In this document: positions 24,154 through 35,731 of the stretch, in pieces
How the letters are laid out: each line of letters begins with the position of its first letter
How positions within the stretch are numbered: position 1 is the first letter of the stretch
Assembly: GCA_020744425.1 (NCBI GenBank)
Contig: JAGMUV010000013.1
Coordinates: 1,116,001-1,180,000 of the forward strand
Source: Dactylonectria macrodidyma
Lineage: Eukaryota > Ascomycota > Sordariomycetes > Hypocreales > Nectriaceae
Direction of reading: 5' to 3'
Length of the DNA stretch: 64,000 nucleotides
The notes under the pieces: model-generated
Database searches by the model: none
The model's input: the letters and a program-made list of their open reading frames with translations, nothing else
What the model was told of the DNA's origin: nothing
Translations under genes and position numbers: made by a program

Positions 24154-27100
24154 ATGGGTGGTGGCACTGTCGCTAACAAAGGTGATGGGCTGGACGCACC
24201 CCACCGAAGCCGCGACGAGGCCCTAAGGACACCCCTGTGGCACCAACCCCAGCAGCAGCAGCAGCACCCGCGTTCGCGCCTTCGCACTCCGGGGCAGGAG
24301 CACCCCACGGCGGCTTTATCCAACGACTCGCTCGCCACCCCGTCGCCGCAGCAGGAGCCGAACTCAGCCGCGTACCTCTCGAGGCTCTTACACCTCTCCC
24401 AGTGCCGCGCGATTCACGCGCAGGCTCGAATCACCTCCATGGCCGACTTCCTTGCGAGCTTCAACTTGGGTGCTCCATCGGTGGCCCCGTCTAGTAACCT
24501 GCCTTGCAATTCTATCGGAGACCTCCAGCTGCAGCTGCGTAGCGTCCTCGATGCAAAGGCGTCGACGAACCGAGCCGAACATGTGTCGATCATCCTGGAG
24601 TTGGGTGCCATGGTCCAGTTTACCATCGTCGCGTCCGAAACCGAGAACGGCGACGGCGACGCGTCGACTGCCATCGATTCAGCACTGGGAGGGGAACCTT
24701 CGGCATCTGTTCCCGAACAACATATTGGAGCGAGACCTTCGCGGCTGGTGGTGGCCCGTGAGGCTTTGATGAGCCAGCAAGACGACCCGAGTCTCCAAAG
24801 ATCCCTCGCAAGGCACATCATGGACGCCGTGGGCGCAACGGATGGCAGTGTTTGGGCTTTTCGAGGCATGTCGCAAGGGGGACAGGGGTGGAAGTTCACA
24901 TATGTGTGCAAGGATTCCTTTCAGCAATGGAGTCGCCAGAACGCGAAACATATGACCAAAGTCATTGTTGGCGAATATAGCCAACGGGATCTAGACCCAA
25001 CTCTTGGCAGTAAGTCTGTCATCCATATCCGCCATCGTTCACATTGCTAACAGAATATCCAGGCCGGCCAGCTTTTGACTGTCGAGGTACAGTCAACATT
25101 GACTTTGACCGAAAAAGTAGGGCTATCACCGTGAAATACGGCCACACGCCGATGCACAAAACGGTGGCAGAGCTCGCAGAGTATTTCAAACCTGTTCTTC
25201 GTCCCCTTGGCCCTGGTGCGCAAAAACTATTACAACAAAAGACGCCAAAAGAGAAAACACCAAAACAGAAGACACCAAGGGGAAAGAAAGCAGACAGGAA
25301 AGCACAGGATGAGCTGGGAAATCCCCGAAAGCGGAAGAAGAAGAATGACGGCGCAAGCCAACCCGTTGTGCCGGGCGATCCCACATCAGTGCCCGAAGAT
25401 GGGCAATTTCCACAGTCGCAAGACGTGGGCTCTTCGCAGAATCACCAGACGTCCGGCGACTACCCAGAAGAGCTACTGACGGGACAATTGGTGCAAACAA
25501 CAAATCAACCCAAGACCCAAATGCCTGATTCTCAACCTCCCGCTGGGGTCACTTTCCCCGTCCAAATCCCACCGGCCGAGGCAGCACGTCGCCGTGAGGC
25601 AGCCATGACGATGCTCAGTGAGGCTGGCGTGCCCCTAGAGTCGCTCTCGGCCGACCAGTTCAACATTTTCTCCAATCAATCACCAGAACTCCAGAAGGAA
25701 TCATTGGGTATGCTTGTCAAGTATGGTGCAGAGAGGTTACGTATTGTCCACCCCAATAACAAGGGGGCATCATCATCTACTTCAGCAACCACGACTCCAA
25801 GTCGAACTAGTCTGCCCACCCCCGCAGGACCAATGACCACCGAGCAATTGGCACCCCAAGGAGGTGGCTCTAGCGATGTAGAGACAGTAAATGGATTTGT
25901 TGCAAATAATGGCGATGACGGGACGGCTACCCCTGCTCTAGAACCGACCCCGAGAGGGAAGTCTAGGAGGAAGCTAGGCAAATCGCGTAACGCATGCTTT
26001 CATTGCAAAGCACGAAAAGTCAAGGTGAGTCTCTCGTCATGGGCTCTCCAGTCGTGCATGAAGCTAATTGAAAGCAGTGTCCGAGGGAGCGGCCCACTTG
26101 CACCCAGTGCGCGACTGAAGGACTGGTGTGTGAGTTTGCACCTCAAAAACCAAGGAAGAAGAAACCGAAGGTCACGGAAACCTTGACAGATGAGCCGGCA
26201 GAAGATGCTGAGGAACACTATGGAGAAGACGAGGCCCAGGAAGATGCCGAGGGAGACGAGTCCAACCTAGACGACGCCGGCCAGGAGGTCTCTACCCAAA
26301 ACTATTCCTCCTATCCTGAAGTGCCCGTTAGCGATCTCACTCCATCTGCTGGTGCTCACATGCTTGAACCTCTCTCTGCACATACAAATTACTTCTATCC
26401 AAGTTCAAACTCAGCCTTGCCCCAAGACGAAACATCCTCATTGGGACACCACGGCATCACGACTGATCCTGAGCATACCTACGACACCACAATGACGGAG
26501 CAAACCGGCCACATCGGTCACCAGACAATATCAGCTGAGACCAGTGCAGATTCTTCCGCCCAGAATCAATGGGATGGGAGCGAGGCAGTCTCCCGCTCTC
26601 GAAGAAATCTCGACTCTGTTTCAGATCGTGTGAGGCTTCCAGTCGCAGCCCCGATGAATAACCAGCCTTCATCAAATTGGCATACGCCCGCGGACAGTCT
26701 GAGGCCAGTGGCTGTAATGGGACCTGAACCGTCACACGTGTCTCATTCTGAGCCCGCGAGTCAGACCTCTCAACCTCTGAATTACCAGCCAGCCAAGCCC
26801 GCTCTAGTTAGTGACAAAGCGCAGACCACACAGCGAGCTTCGGAATGGGCGAATGCTGCGATACAGCATCAATTTACCACGGTTTCTGCTGCCGGGCAAG
26901 CACCAGCTAGGAAATCGCCTTTTCAAGCAGGGAAAGCTACCCCGCCCTCGCCGAGACCGCACCAGCGAGCCCAGTCGCGAACGCCATTGAATGACAATCC
27001 GGCTACAAAGGCGTATCAGGCACCCCATGACCCTAGCCAGCATACCAGAGCTAATAACTCTGTTCGTTATACCCCAGATCAGGCGAGTGGGACCTCGAAA

Positions 27101-27670
27101 CAAGGCGACCATGGACGATCTAGAAACACGAACACGGCGGTGAACCATCAGTTGGGGCAGACGTCTAGCCGTGAAGCATACTCGCAACCACACGGAGCTT
27201 CATCGTTAACACAAACAGTTGATACCCCGAGGCGAACTACTAGGTCATCAATGTCAACATCTTCGCAGCTACCTTCAACAATGACGACACCATTTCAAGC
27301 CTCGTTCTCGAACGACTGGTCAGGTTCACGAACCAAGAACAAGGGAGCACACAATTCTAAATCTACATATCAAAACCCCACTACATATTCACAACCAACT
27401 AGCTCGAACCCTAGCTCTACATCACGACCGAACTACAACAACACGTGGGGGAGCACTCAACCATCGGCGCGGTCCGATGATGACTCCTTCAATCACCAGC
27501 AACAGAACTACTCACAGTATGCGGCGGCGGCGAATCAACACCAGCATGGCCAGGCTAACAGCCAGGTGAACAACCAGACGAACAGCCAGCGGCCGGGCTG
27601 GTACAGATTTAATAATTCTGGTGCCAACTCGTTCACCAGTGCGAACCAGTCGTCTGGGTATAGCTGGTAG
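24154..27670 (+). CDS. Zn2Cys6 transcription factor with the zinc cluster in mid-protein
   Basis: Three exons: 24154-25009, 25054-26024 and 26078-27670, giving 1139 residues from the first ATG. A second in-frame ATG at 24439 (context CTCCATGGCC, MADFLASFNLG) is an attractive alternative start. Residues about 120-350 look folded (ILELGAMVQFTIVASE, GWKFTYVCKDSFQQWSRQN, TVNIDFDRKSRAITVKYG), with no domain I recognise. A Lys-rich linker and disordered region follow. The cluster CFHCKARKVK/CPRERPTCTQCATEGLVC has ligands at C600, C603, C610, C617, C620 and C627. Intron 2 cuts it just before C610, a common intron site in this family. The remaining 510 residues are Ser/Gln/Asn/Thr-rich and low-complexity. 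No fungal-trans middle homology domain is seen. DNA binding is well supported; targets are unknown. Confidence 0.85.
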
Positions 27671-28138
27671 ACTCAGATGAGGGGTAGTTGAGGGATGCTA
27701 GGCACATACGGCGATGAAATAATTGAATTCTACGCATTGGTGGCCCATGAAATAAGATATCCCCATTCATTACAATGACGTCAAGGTTGGATGCTTCATT
27801 AATCAAGGGACTGGGGTAGGGCCACCTGAGGAGTTGGTCTGATGTCACTCGTGATCCGCATTACCATGCCATTAACTTCAAGCGGAAAAGATAAATACCC
27901 AGGGTTCATCACAGTGATTGAGAATGAAAAGCTATGTGGATTGAGTTTGCAGAATTATTATCAATATCCTTGAAGTCGTGACTTGTACGTAAAGAATCCC
28001 CCAGTCTATCAAATCGTTGTTTCTTCCTTAAATCATCGCTACTATACAACCAAACAATACTAGCTACATGACGCTGTCCACTTCCTTGCACTCTACCATC
28101 TCATCATAGGTATCCAAAATTCAGGAGTAGATCACCGT
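27671..28138. other. Convergent 3' region
   Basis: 3' UTRs of the zinc-cluster gene and the MFS transporter gene. AT-rich; nothing else is seen. Confidence 0.5.
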
Positions 28139-30127
28139 CTATTCGGCAGGCTCATAGGCAGCGAACTTGCTGAGACTTCGCAGCTTCCCACCGTAGAAGT
28201 ACAGCGCCCAGATACCGATGATGCCAATGACACTCAGACCGCCCAGGAGACTTGTGCCCTTGGCAACACCAAGGTTATTGAAGAGAGGGTGTGCAAAGAT
28301 GACACTGCCACAAGCAAGGGCGCTGCGGAAGAAGTCGTTTGCTGCGAACAGACTGGCGGCGTACATGGGGTAACTGAGCGGGATGTAGATGAAGATGCAC
28401 TGCATGACGACGAACACAGTAGCACCGTAGATGGTGATGCCGATGGTCGGGACGATCCAATGGATAGACTCTCGCGCAGTCCAGGCGAAGAGGAAGAGGC
28501 CGATGGTGGGACCGAAGGCCGCGGCGAGGGCTGGGAGGAGACGTGACTCTTGAACAGGCCAACCGAACTTGGCGATGCGGCGATCGACGTAGTAGTACAT
28601 GTAGGCCGTGTAGGCTGCCACGCCGATGATGCAAGAGACCATGATACACAGGAAGACGAGGCCAATCTGGCCGAGATTCATGTTGTAGTAGACGGGGTAG
28701 ACGAGAGGGAACACTTCAAAGACTGAAGGGATATCAAGGTTAGTGCCTGGCACTAGAAAGTGAGAGGAGCGGAACAGGGGGGCTTACAAGAATAGTAGAT
28801 GCCGTAGATGATGGCAGTGTAGATCTGGACGAACAGGACAGCGGGATCCTTGATGGTGATCTCCATTGGCTTGATGAGGGCGTCGAGCGCAATGGCCGAG
28901 ACCTTCATGTTTCGCTGGTCAATCTCGCTCTGCGACATGAAGCGGTCGGTGCCCGTCAGCTTGCGAAGGCGCTTTGCGCGACGAAGGAGGATGTTGGCAC
29001 CGCTCGTCTCAGGGAGCAGGAGGAACATGAGGATAAAGATGGGAGCCGAAGCCCAGATGCTGATGTAGAGGGACCAGCGCCAGCCTTTGACGGGGACGGC
29101 GAAGCCGCTGAGGAGAGGGCCGAGGGCAGCTGAAGAGCGGGCTGTTAGTTGTTGTTTCAATAGAGAGGGGAGTAGAAAGGGGGACAAGGGGAGAGAGACA
29201 CTTACGTCCACAGTAGGCGGCAGAAACCCAAGCCATCATGGCATAAGGAAGAGCCATGAAGCTGTACATGTCGCCCAAAGAGGCACCACCAGAAGCCAGG
29301 CACGGCGAGCCGAAGAAGCCCTGGAGGAAACGCAGGACCATGAGGCCGGCGAAGTTGTTGACGAGGGCTGTGGGGATGGAGATGACGACAAAGAGGAACA
29401 TGGTGACAATGTACACGGGGTTGCGACCGATGCGAGGAATCTCACTCAGGGGCGAGAACAGCAACGGGCCGACGCCATAGCCAAGAACGTACAGAGACAA
29501 GCCTAGAGTTGCCTCGATCTGGCTGACGCCAAACTTGCGCATGACGCCTTCGGTCGAAGATGTGTAGATGGCCGATGAAGTGTAGACGACGAAGGTGTAG
29601 AGACAGATGAGGAGCGAGATGCCGGCTCGTTTCTTCGAGGTCCAGTTCTGGGGGTTCGCTGGATCGTCGCTGTAGTACCAGTCGACTAGGATGGCGCCGT
29701 CCTTTGTGCGCTTCGGGACGACAGGGATCGATTTGACCTTCTCTAGCTCGTGCTGCTCGTCGACGGCGAGCCGATCCATGGTGTAGGCCTGCGTCTCGTT
29801 GGCGGAGCGGGTGCGATGGAGTTGGATAGGCGAGCCTTCTTCCTCCTCTGCGTGAGTTGCCTTTTCGTTCTCGCCATCCTTCTTGGGCTTCGGCTTGGCC
29901 TCAGGGTCATCAGCCGTCACTGACGAAGCCGACGACCCGACGACGGTGTTGTTATTCGTCGTGTTGATCTGCCCATCTTCGAGTACCACGGCGTCTGGGT
30001 TGTTGATGAGGATCAGCCAGGGTTCCGGCAGCTCGAAGTCGGGCTTCTCCTCTGGGTATTGGAGGTATTTGTTTCGTGTGACGAACCGGATGAGCTGGCC
30101 CATCGCAGATTCACGAAGGAGATCCAT
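28139..30127 (-). CDS. MFS multidrug transporter, DHA1 family (FLR1/Mdr1-like)
   Basis: Three exons: 29206-30127, 28788-29129 and 28139-28722, giving 615 residues. A long cytoplasmic N-terminus (about 170 residues) holds the family-typical MDLLRESAMGQLIRF and KYLQYPEEKPDFELP pieces. A linker before the first helix contains DDPANPQNW. Twelve transmembrane helices can be counted in two sets of six. DHA1 landmarks include LGYGVGPLLFSPLSEIPRIGR between helices 2 and 3 and GGASLGDMYSF and CGPALGPLLSGF in the antiporter motif C region. By known function of FLR1/Mdr1 relatives it should be a plasma-membrane proton antiporter exporting azoles, benomyl or similar compounds. Substrate specificity cannot be read from sequence. 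Overall order and the N-terminal segments match that clade well. Confidence 0.88.
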
Positions 30128-32454
30128 TTTGTGCTGTGGTATAAGAGCCGGCCTCGAAAGAGGGGGCGTCTGTGGTGAGATAAGGGGGCGTATGGGTTTG
30201 TATCAAGAGGCTGTGGCACAGGAAAGCCTCTGGGTGATAATTCGTGTAAGTGGATGGGTGGTCGAGAACCTTTAGCACCGCGATGAGGCTTTAGAGCTGA
30301 GTTTGTTTGATAATAGAGAAAGATCCAAAAACACCAATGGCGACAACCTCACGTCTTATATCCCAATCGTCCAACCACCCAGGACGTAATTCCCCTCCTC
30401 CTCTCTTACTCACACATGCCTTTCTTGTCTCTCGTTCGGCCTGATAGGTAATCTTCATCACCCAAGCAGCCGAGACGCACCGGAGCTACGTAAACTGAAC
30501 CACCACCCCCCCGGACTTAGTAAGGCCCAAGCATCTAAAACCCACGAGGGGAGCTAACTTAACCCCGGCTTTTCTCACGCCCCCGACCTGCGCATAGATG
30601 ATGGAGCAGAGCAGTCGAAACTCGGGCCAACTCCAACAGCGGGGATTACCAAGCCGTGTTCGTTCTTTCATTCGAGGTAGGGGGGGGGGGGGGGGGGCGT
30701 GTTGGGATCAGAAATCTAGGTCCAACGACTAACACGGCCAATGGGTGCTGCCGGGTATTGGTTTAGGGTCGTATCTACCGGCGCCACGAAAAAAAAAAAC
30801 GCAGGGATTATTAACAAAGCAGAGAAAGGAGAAAAAGGATCCCGGCCTTATCGAATTGCGAGGTCCGAAACATCATTGATGGACTGGTCTCGGCCTCGGC
30901 GGAGTTTAGGGCTGACGCGAGACTCTGTATCTGCGTGGTTGGTCAGTTTAGAGTTGATCGCCGCACTGTATCTTTTCTTCTTTGCTCTTTGGTCAAATGG
31001 CCTCATGGCAATCTCCATCTCTCTCACATCTCTCTGCCCATGACATCTGACACGAAACAAGCCAGTTAGGTGAGAGAGATGACGCCAAGACAGGGTTTGT
31101 TCTGGGTTTTAGGTCAGAGTCATCACCCTCCCCCCGGCCGGCTGGAAGCTATCCCATGGGTTGAAGCTACCCTGCGTATGCCTCGGAGCTACGGTACCTC
31201 GTGTCATTCACCTCATGCTGGCTTTCTAAAGCGTAACTTAGCTCCAGGGTACTCTCCGTGAATGACGCACGCCTCTCTTACTGGTACTGGCATCATCTTC
31301 GAGCAAGCCCCCCCTTGTCTTGTGTCATGTCAGTCTCGTCCCTTTCTCTGCTCCGCGGCTGATGCTCTGACATCCCTCTGTGACATTGCGTGCTCACCAA
31401 GGTACCCATCAAACCCAAGAAATCATGACCGCCAGCTCAGATTCAACCCCCCCCTCCCCCAATAGCTTCTCGCCCACTACATCTTCCCATGCAACTCCCC
31501 GCCTCATTATTGTGTGCTTTTTTCTGAATCAGCGCTAATCAAACAGCCAACTGTCCTGGCCTACGTCATTCCCCTGCCGCCAAAAAAAAAAAAGGTGGCT
31601 TTTGCTCCCTCCAGCAAAATGGAATTATGGGTTTGGTGCGGCGAGCTTAGCAATCGTTCCGAAAAACAGAACCCGCGTTTGCCTAATCTGGTAATGGTGA
31701 CAGATCCATGCCTACGGTCCATCTTGATTAATCACCATCGGACTGAGATCGACCCGTCTGTCCCACTCTGATTTGTACAGCGTCGAATAAGTTGCCCGGA
31801 TTACTTATCCTCCACCGCCGTCTCCTACTTCTATCCCGCTTCATCTACACTTTATCTGTTGACTGTTGCATTAAATGTCGATAATGAAGCGGTCAAGGTA
31901 TCAACGACCCAATGGAAAGAGATGGGGCCTGACGTTGTTCGGAACGGCTACTTCGCCGAGCTGTCGGCATCCCGGCGAACATGCATCTCGGACCCTTTCA
32001 ACACCAGATCCTCGGATCCAATAGTAGCATTCTTATGACATGCTACGCACACCTACTCCCTTGTTTTGACACGAGGCAGAAACTTCCCGCATGGTACGGC
32101 ACTTGGTTGGCACGATCTGCGCCCGTTCCACATGTAACCAGTAATCTGTGCTACGACCGCTATCCCGGAACGCTCGGGGTTGGCTGACACCAGGTAGCCA
32201 GTAGCCTGAAGAAAGGGTGTGTGTTGAGTTTGACTTCGCTCATGCTGAGGGGGTGGTGTCGTAAATCTTCTTATCCTCTCCCCAACAGCATCAGCATGCC
32301 CAGTGTCAAAATCGTTGCGATTCGACACTTCTATACCCACTGCTGACTGTATACCCAACGACATCGTGCGCTCTTGCATCCTCGCTGACCACCAAGCCTT
32401 GTTGGCAATGACTTCGCCTCAGCCGTGTACAGACGATCCAATCATCTTTTCCTC
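30128..32454. other. 2.3-kb region without a gene
   Basis: Upstream of the MFS transporter and downstream of the PPR-like gene, both on the minus strand, so much of it may be transporter promoter. It contains an 18-base G run (30680-30697) and several A runs (near 30788 and 31583). Short open frames in all phases show no domain or codon bias. Confidence 0.45.
30680..30697. repeat. Homopolymer of 18 G
   Basis: An uninterrupted G run about 550 bases upstream of the MFS transporter start. Its length in real molecules is uncertain because sequencing is poor in such runs. Confidence 0.85.
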
Positions 32455-34323
32455 TCATAAACTTTGACCGTCTTTCTGGGCCTTCAACACCTCAATCTTC
32501 CTGTCCATCCGGTGCTTTTGAAGAATCATCTGCACCATAACGGCCTTATCATCCGACGACTTGACCAACAAGTCCACGATTGGCCACACTCGGTGGTCCT
32601 TGGCCGCCACAGCGTGGTCAACGAGAGACGACACCCAAGCATGCTGCAGCCATCTTTTGTATTTGCCGTCTTCCTCTGACACACCTGCCTCCGTCTCCGC
32701 TGTCTCCGCATCCATCACTCTCTGCGCGTACTCAAAGGCACGGTCAAAATCTCCAGCTTGCGCACATGCGGGAATCATCCGATCGTACAACTGCAAATCA
32801 TCATCCTGAAGCTGCCTGTCCTTGGGCACCATTACACCATAATCCTTGGCGAGGGCCCACAAAGTCTCTTGTTCGGTGGCATGGAGAATTAATTCCTTCA
32901 AAAAGCTGTGCCCAGGGCGTTTGCCACTGAGAGCAAATGTCTCGTGATACAATGGCATGGCAGCCTCCGACCCGCGGATCTGAGCCGTAGCCTCGATCGT
33001 AACTTCGATGGCTTCCAGGGGAATCACGCCGTTCTTGCGCATCTCTTCCAGGGTGGTGTTCGCCTCCTGGACGAGCCAGGGGTTTTTCTTCATTGCCTGG
33101 TATATCTGCCTGGTCGTCCCGCGCTGGACACTGGCACCGTTTCGCTCCATAATGGCCATGACGCCGAATGCGCCTGGCATATCCTCTGCGGCCGCAAATG
33201 TGTCGACGAGGGCTTCGTATTTGTGGTCAGGCACACGGCCTCGACTGGAAAGGATGCCCAGGGCCTCACTGGCCAGCTTCGTGTCGGCGTGTCTCGCCGC
33301 CGTTCCCAGGATGTTTTCAAGGATAGCATTGGACGGGTTCAGGAGTGGCTGGGCAACCACGTAGTCCCATGCGAACTTGGTACCGGCTTCGTGATAGGCT
33401 TGGCTGAAAAGATCCAAGGCATGAAGAAGCAACGTTCGGAAAGAGTCGTCGGTACCTTTTGCGTATTTGCGCTGACGCAGCAGTTGTAGCATCTCATCCA
33501 GAAAGCCCATCCGACCAAATTCGACAATGAAGATGTCGTAGACCCAGAGATCAATGTGTACTCCAGGCTCGTGCAAATCTGTCAGCTTGGCAAGCGCAAG
33601 TTCATGTTGGCCATCTCGAAGCATCCCAATTGCAAGATTTTGCTTGGCCGAGAGTGTGAATTCATGCCAGTACTTGGTCATGATTTCGACGACCTCCTGG
33701 CGCAGAATATAGTCGGGATGAACAGTTAGAGCTTCCAGCGCACTGTAGCAAACGGCTGCCGTGGGCATTATTCCCTGTGTAGTCATGTCACGCAACAGAT
33801 TGCGCACACCCGATGCCGAGCCCTTGGGGTCTGCCATTGCATCCATCATACACTCGTAAATGAAGGCATCTAGAGGGTGCTTCCGGTTCACAATGAGAAA
33901 CTTGACAAGCAAAACTATTCGCTCATGCGGGTCCGGCAGCATCGTATAGTTCCCACTTCGCAAGACCTTGAGCGCCTGGACTATTTCTTCCGACGGGACC
34001 GTTTCAAGTGGTGGCATCAGTCGCCCGAGAATTGAATACGGGTCCTTCTTCGCTGGAACTCGATTGAGCTTTTTCTCCGCTACCTGGAAGAAGGAGTCTA
34101 TTGTCGTGACACCGGGGAGAGATTCTTGGCTCTCGAGTGGTTTGATTCCGAGTCGACGACACTGAATTAGACCAGCATTGGGGATGGATCGGTTCCGGTT
34201 CGAGGACGGGCGGGAGGCTCGTGAGAGAATTGAAGCATTGAGAGCTCTGGGCAATGCATTTGCGTCAAACGATGGGCACAGGCAGCGCCAGAGCCCATCG
34301 TAGAGCAATGTTGTACGGCGCAT
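32455..34323 (-). CDS. PPR-like mitochondrial protein
   Basis: Single-exon gene of 622 residues starting at an ATG (34321-34323). The first 60 residues are rich in Arg, Ser and Ala with few acids, indicating mitochondrial import. The rest is all-helical with PPR-like pairs of helices, for example HPLDAFIYECMMDAMADPKG, GIMPTAAVCYSALEALTVH, VHIDLWVYDIFIVEFGRMG and RVPDHKYEALVDTFAAAEDM, and an IPACAQAGDFDRAFEYAQRV unit near the C-terminus. PPR proteins bind organellar RNA and act in its processing, stability or translation. The repeats are degenerate, as usual in fungi, and I cannot assign a specific orthologue such as Pet309/cya-5 or Rmd9. It is divergent from LSM4 across 300 bases. Confidence 0.75.
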   Translation of the reverse strand: MRRTTLLYDGLWRCLCPSFDANALPRALNASILSRASRPSSNRNRSIPNAGLIQCRRLGIKPLESQESLPGVTTIDSFFQVAEKKLNRVPAKKDPYSILGRLMPPLETVPSEEIVQALKVLRSGNYTMLPDPHERIVLLVKFLIVNRKHPLDAFIYECMMDAMADPKGSASGVRNLLRDMTTQGIMPTAAVCYSALEALTVHPDYILRQEVVEIMTKYWHEFTLSAKQNLAIGMLRDGQHELALAKLTDLHEPGVHIDLWVYDIFIVEFGRMGFLDEMLQLLRQRKYAKGTDDSFRTLLLHALDLFSQAYHEAGTKFAWDYVVAQPLLNPSNAILENILGTAARHADTKLASEALGILSSRGRVPDHKYEALVDTFAAAEDMPGAFGVMAIMERNGASVQRGTTRQIYQAMKKNPWLVQEANTTLEEMRKNGVIPLEAIEVTIEATAQIRGSEAAMPLYHETFALSGKRPGHSFLKELILHATEQETLWALAKDYGVMVPKDRQLQDDDLQLYDRMIPACAQAGDFDRAFEYAQRVMDAETAETEAGVSEEDGKYKRWLQHAWVSSLVDHAVAAKDHRVWPIVDLLVKSSDDKAVMVQMILQKHRMDRKIEVLKAQKDGQSL

Positions 34324-34623
34324 GGCTCCTTATGGTGGCTCGTCGCCGTTTGTCGCTGTTGCGCGTGGAACATTTACAGCTGGACAGAGCTCTCAAGTTT
34401 CGTTTCTAGTTGATAAATTACATGGCCTTGTATGGCGGAAGGTTTCCGCGTATCTCTAAAGCGGGGTGATGCAACTCTGGGGTTCCAAGTCAAGGTGACC
34501 TCCCCGCTCACCTTGACCTCACCGAGAAAGCAACCTACTCCACAAGCTTGTTCCAATCCCAACATTCTGATCCACGGTGCTTTACCTATCCACCATAACG
34601 ACCGCTGGCGCACGCTTGACACC
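34324..34623. promoter_or_regulatory. Divergent promoter between PPR-like gene and LSM4
   Basis: Only 300 bases separate the two start codons, so a shared or overlapping promoter is likely. An inverted AAGGTGACC.../...CACCTTGACC pair lies near 34493-34526 and may form a short hairpin or a double factor site. No known factor is assigned. Confidence 0.5.
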
Positions 34624-35233
34624 ATGGTACGCGACCCCTCGTCTCTTGCGCACCTCCCACCCGTCTAACCCCGCGGGGCACTCGCCGCAGAGCGCAGAGC
34701 GCAGAGCTAACCACGTGCGCATAGTTGCCCCTCGGTTTACTAAACGCGGCCCAAGGCCATCCCATGCTGGTCGAGCTGAAGAATGGCGAGACGCTCAACG
34801 GACACCTGGTCATGTGCGACACCTGGATGAACCTTACGCTGAAGGAGGTCGTACAGACGAGCCCGGTAGGCAGTTCCCGCGAACCGACCTCGAGAGACCA
34901 AAACGCACAAGGCTGACTGAAGGGAAAACAATAGGAAGGCGACAAGTTTGTGAGGTTACCGGAGGTCTACGTCAAGGGCAACAACGTACGTTTACTCTAT
35001 GCTCTTGATCGCTGTTGGATAGGCTAGGCAGTAGCTAACAGCGCAACCAGATCAAATACCTACGAGTGCCCGACGAAATCATCGACCAGGTCAGCGAGTC
35101 GCAGAAGGGCCAGCAAGGAAACTTCCGAGGTGGACGGGGAGGCCAATCGAGAGGAGATCACGGCGGACGAGGTGGCGATAGGGGACGAGGTCGTGGCGGT
35201 GGTAGGGGCCGGGGTCGCGGCAGAGGCCAATAA
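34624..35233 (+). CDS. LSM4: U6 snRNA-associated Sm-like protein LSm4
   Basis: Four exons: 34624-34626 (the ATG alone), 34725-34865, 34935-34985 and 35051-35233, giving 125 residues. The Sm1 motif is in [19 protein letters not shown] and [12 protein letters not shown]; Sm2 is in [11 protein letters not shown]. The C-terminal third is an RGG/RG-rich tail ([19 protein letters not shown]). LSm4 belongs to the LSm2-8 ring that binds the U6 snRNA 3' end in the nucleus and to the LSm1-7 ring in mRNA decapping and P-bodies, where the RGG tail matters. The start exon ending exactly at ATG/GT is unusual but the continuation [15 protein letters not shown] is the expected LSm4 N-terminus. Confidence 0.94.
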
Positions 35234-35731
35234 AGCAGCTAGGATGCTTGCATTGAAACACCTGGCACGTACGATCATGAATGGATAGTACTTGTGCGAT
35301 AGGCCCTCGAGAGATGTGTGATTAACACTAGCTATAGAGTGTTGTGCATCTCTGGTGGCAGCGCCTCGGCGTCTCTGCTTAAACATGCGACTCTGGTCGT
35401 CTGACGAGCCGCCTACCCTACGGTAGATTGTTATGCGGTTTTGACAACCAGAGATGGGCACACCGGCTTGGAGCATTATGTATACACTGCACCTCGCACT
35501 CAATAGAATACAATACACATAAACTAGTCGGGGTAAAAGGCTTGCAAAAAGTACGATTCATCCATCTATGCTATAGTCATGCGAATTCTACTAAATCCCC
35601 TCCCATCCGATTGTTTCAGCGTTGAAAGTTGCGAGTGCAGGCAACATATCGAAGCAGATAGTCTAAACGCCCTTTATCATCCCAGTCCATTCATGTACAT
35701 GTTCTCTCATCCATCCATCATTGACCAATAT
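35234..35731. other. Convergent 3' region between LSM4 and FAS2
   Basis: 3' UTRs of two converging genes. Nothing else is seen. Confidence 0.5.
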
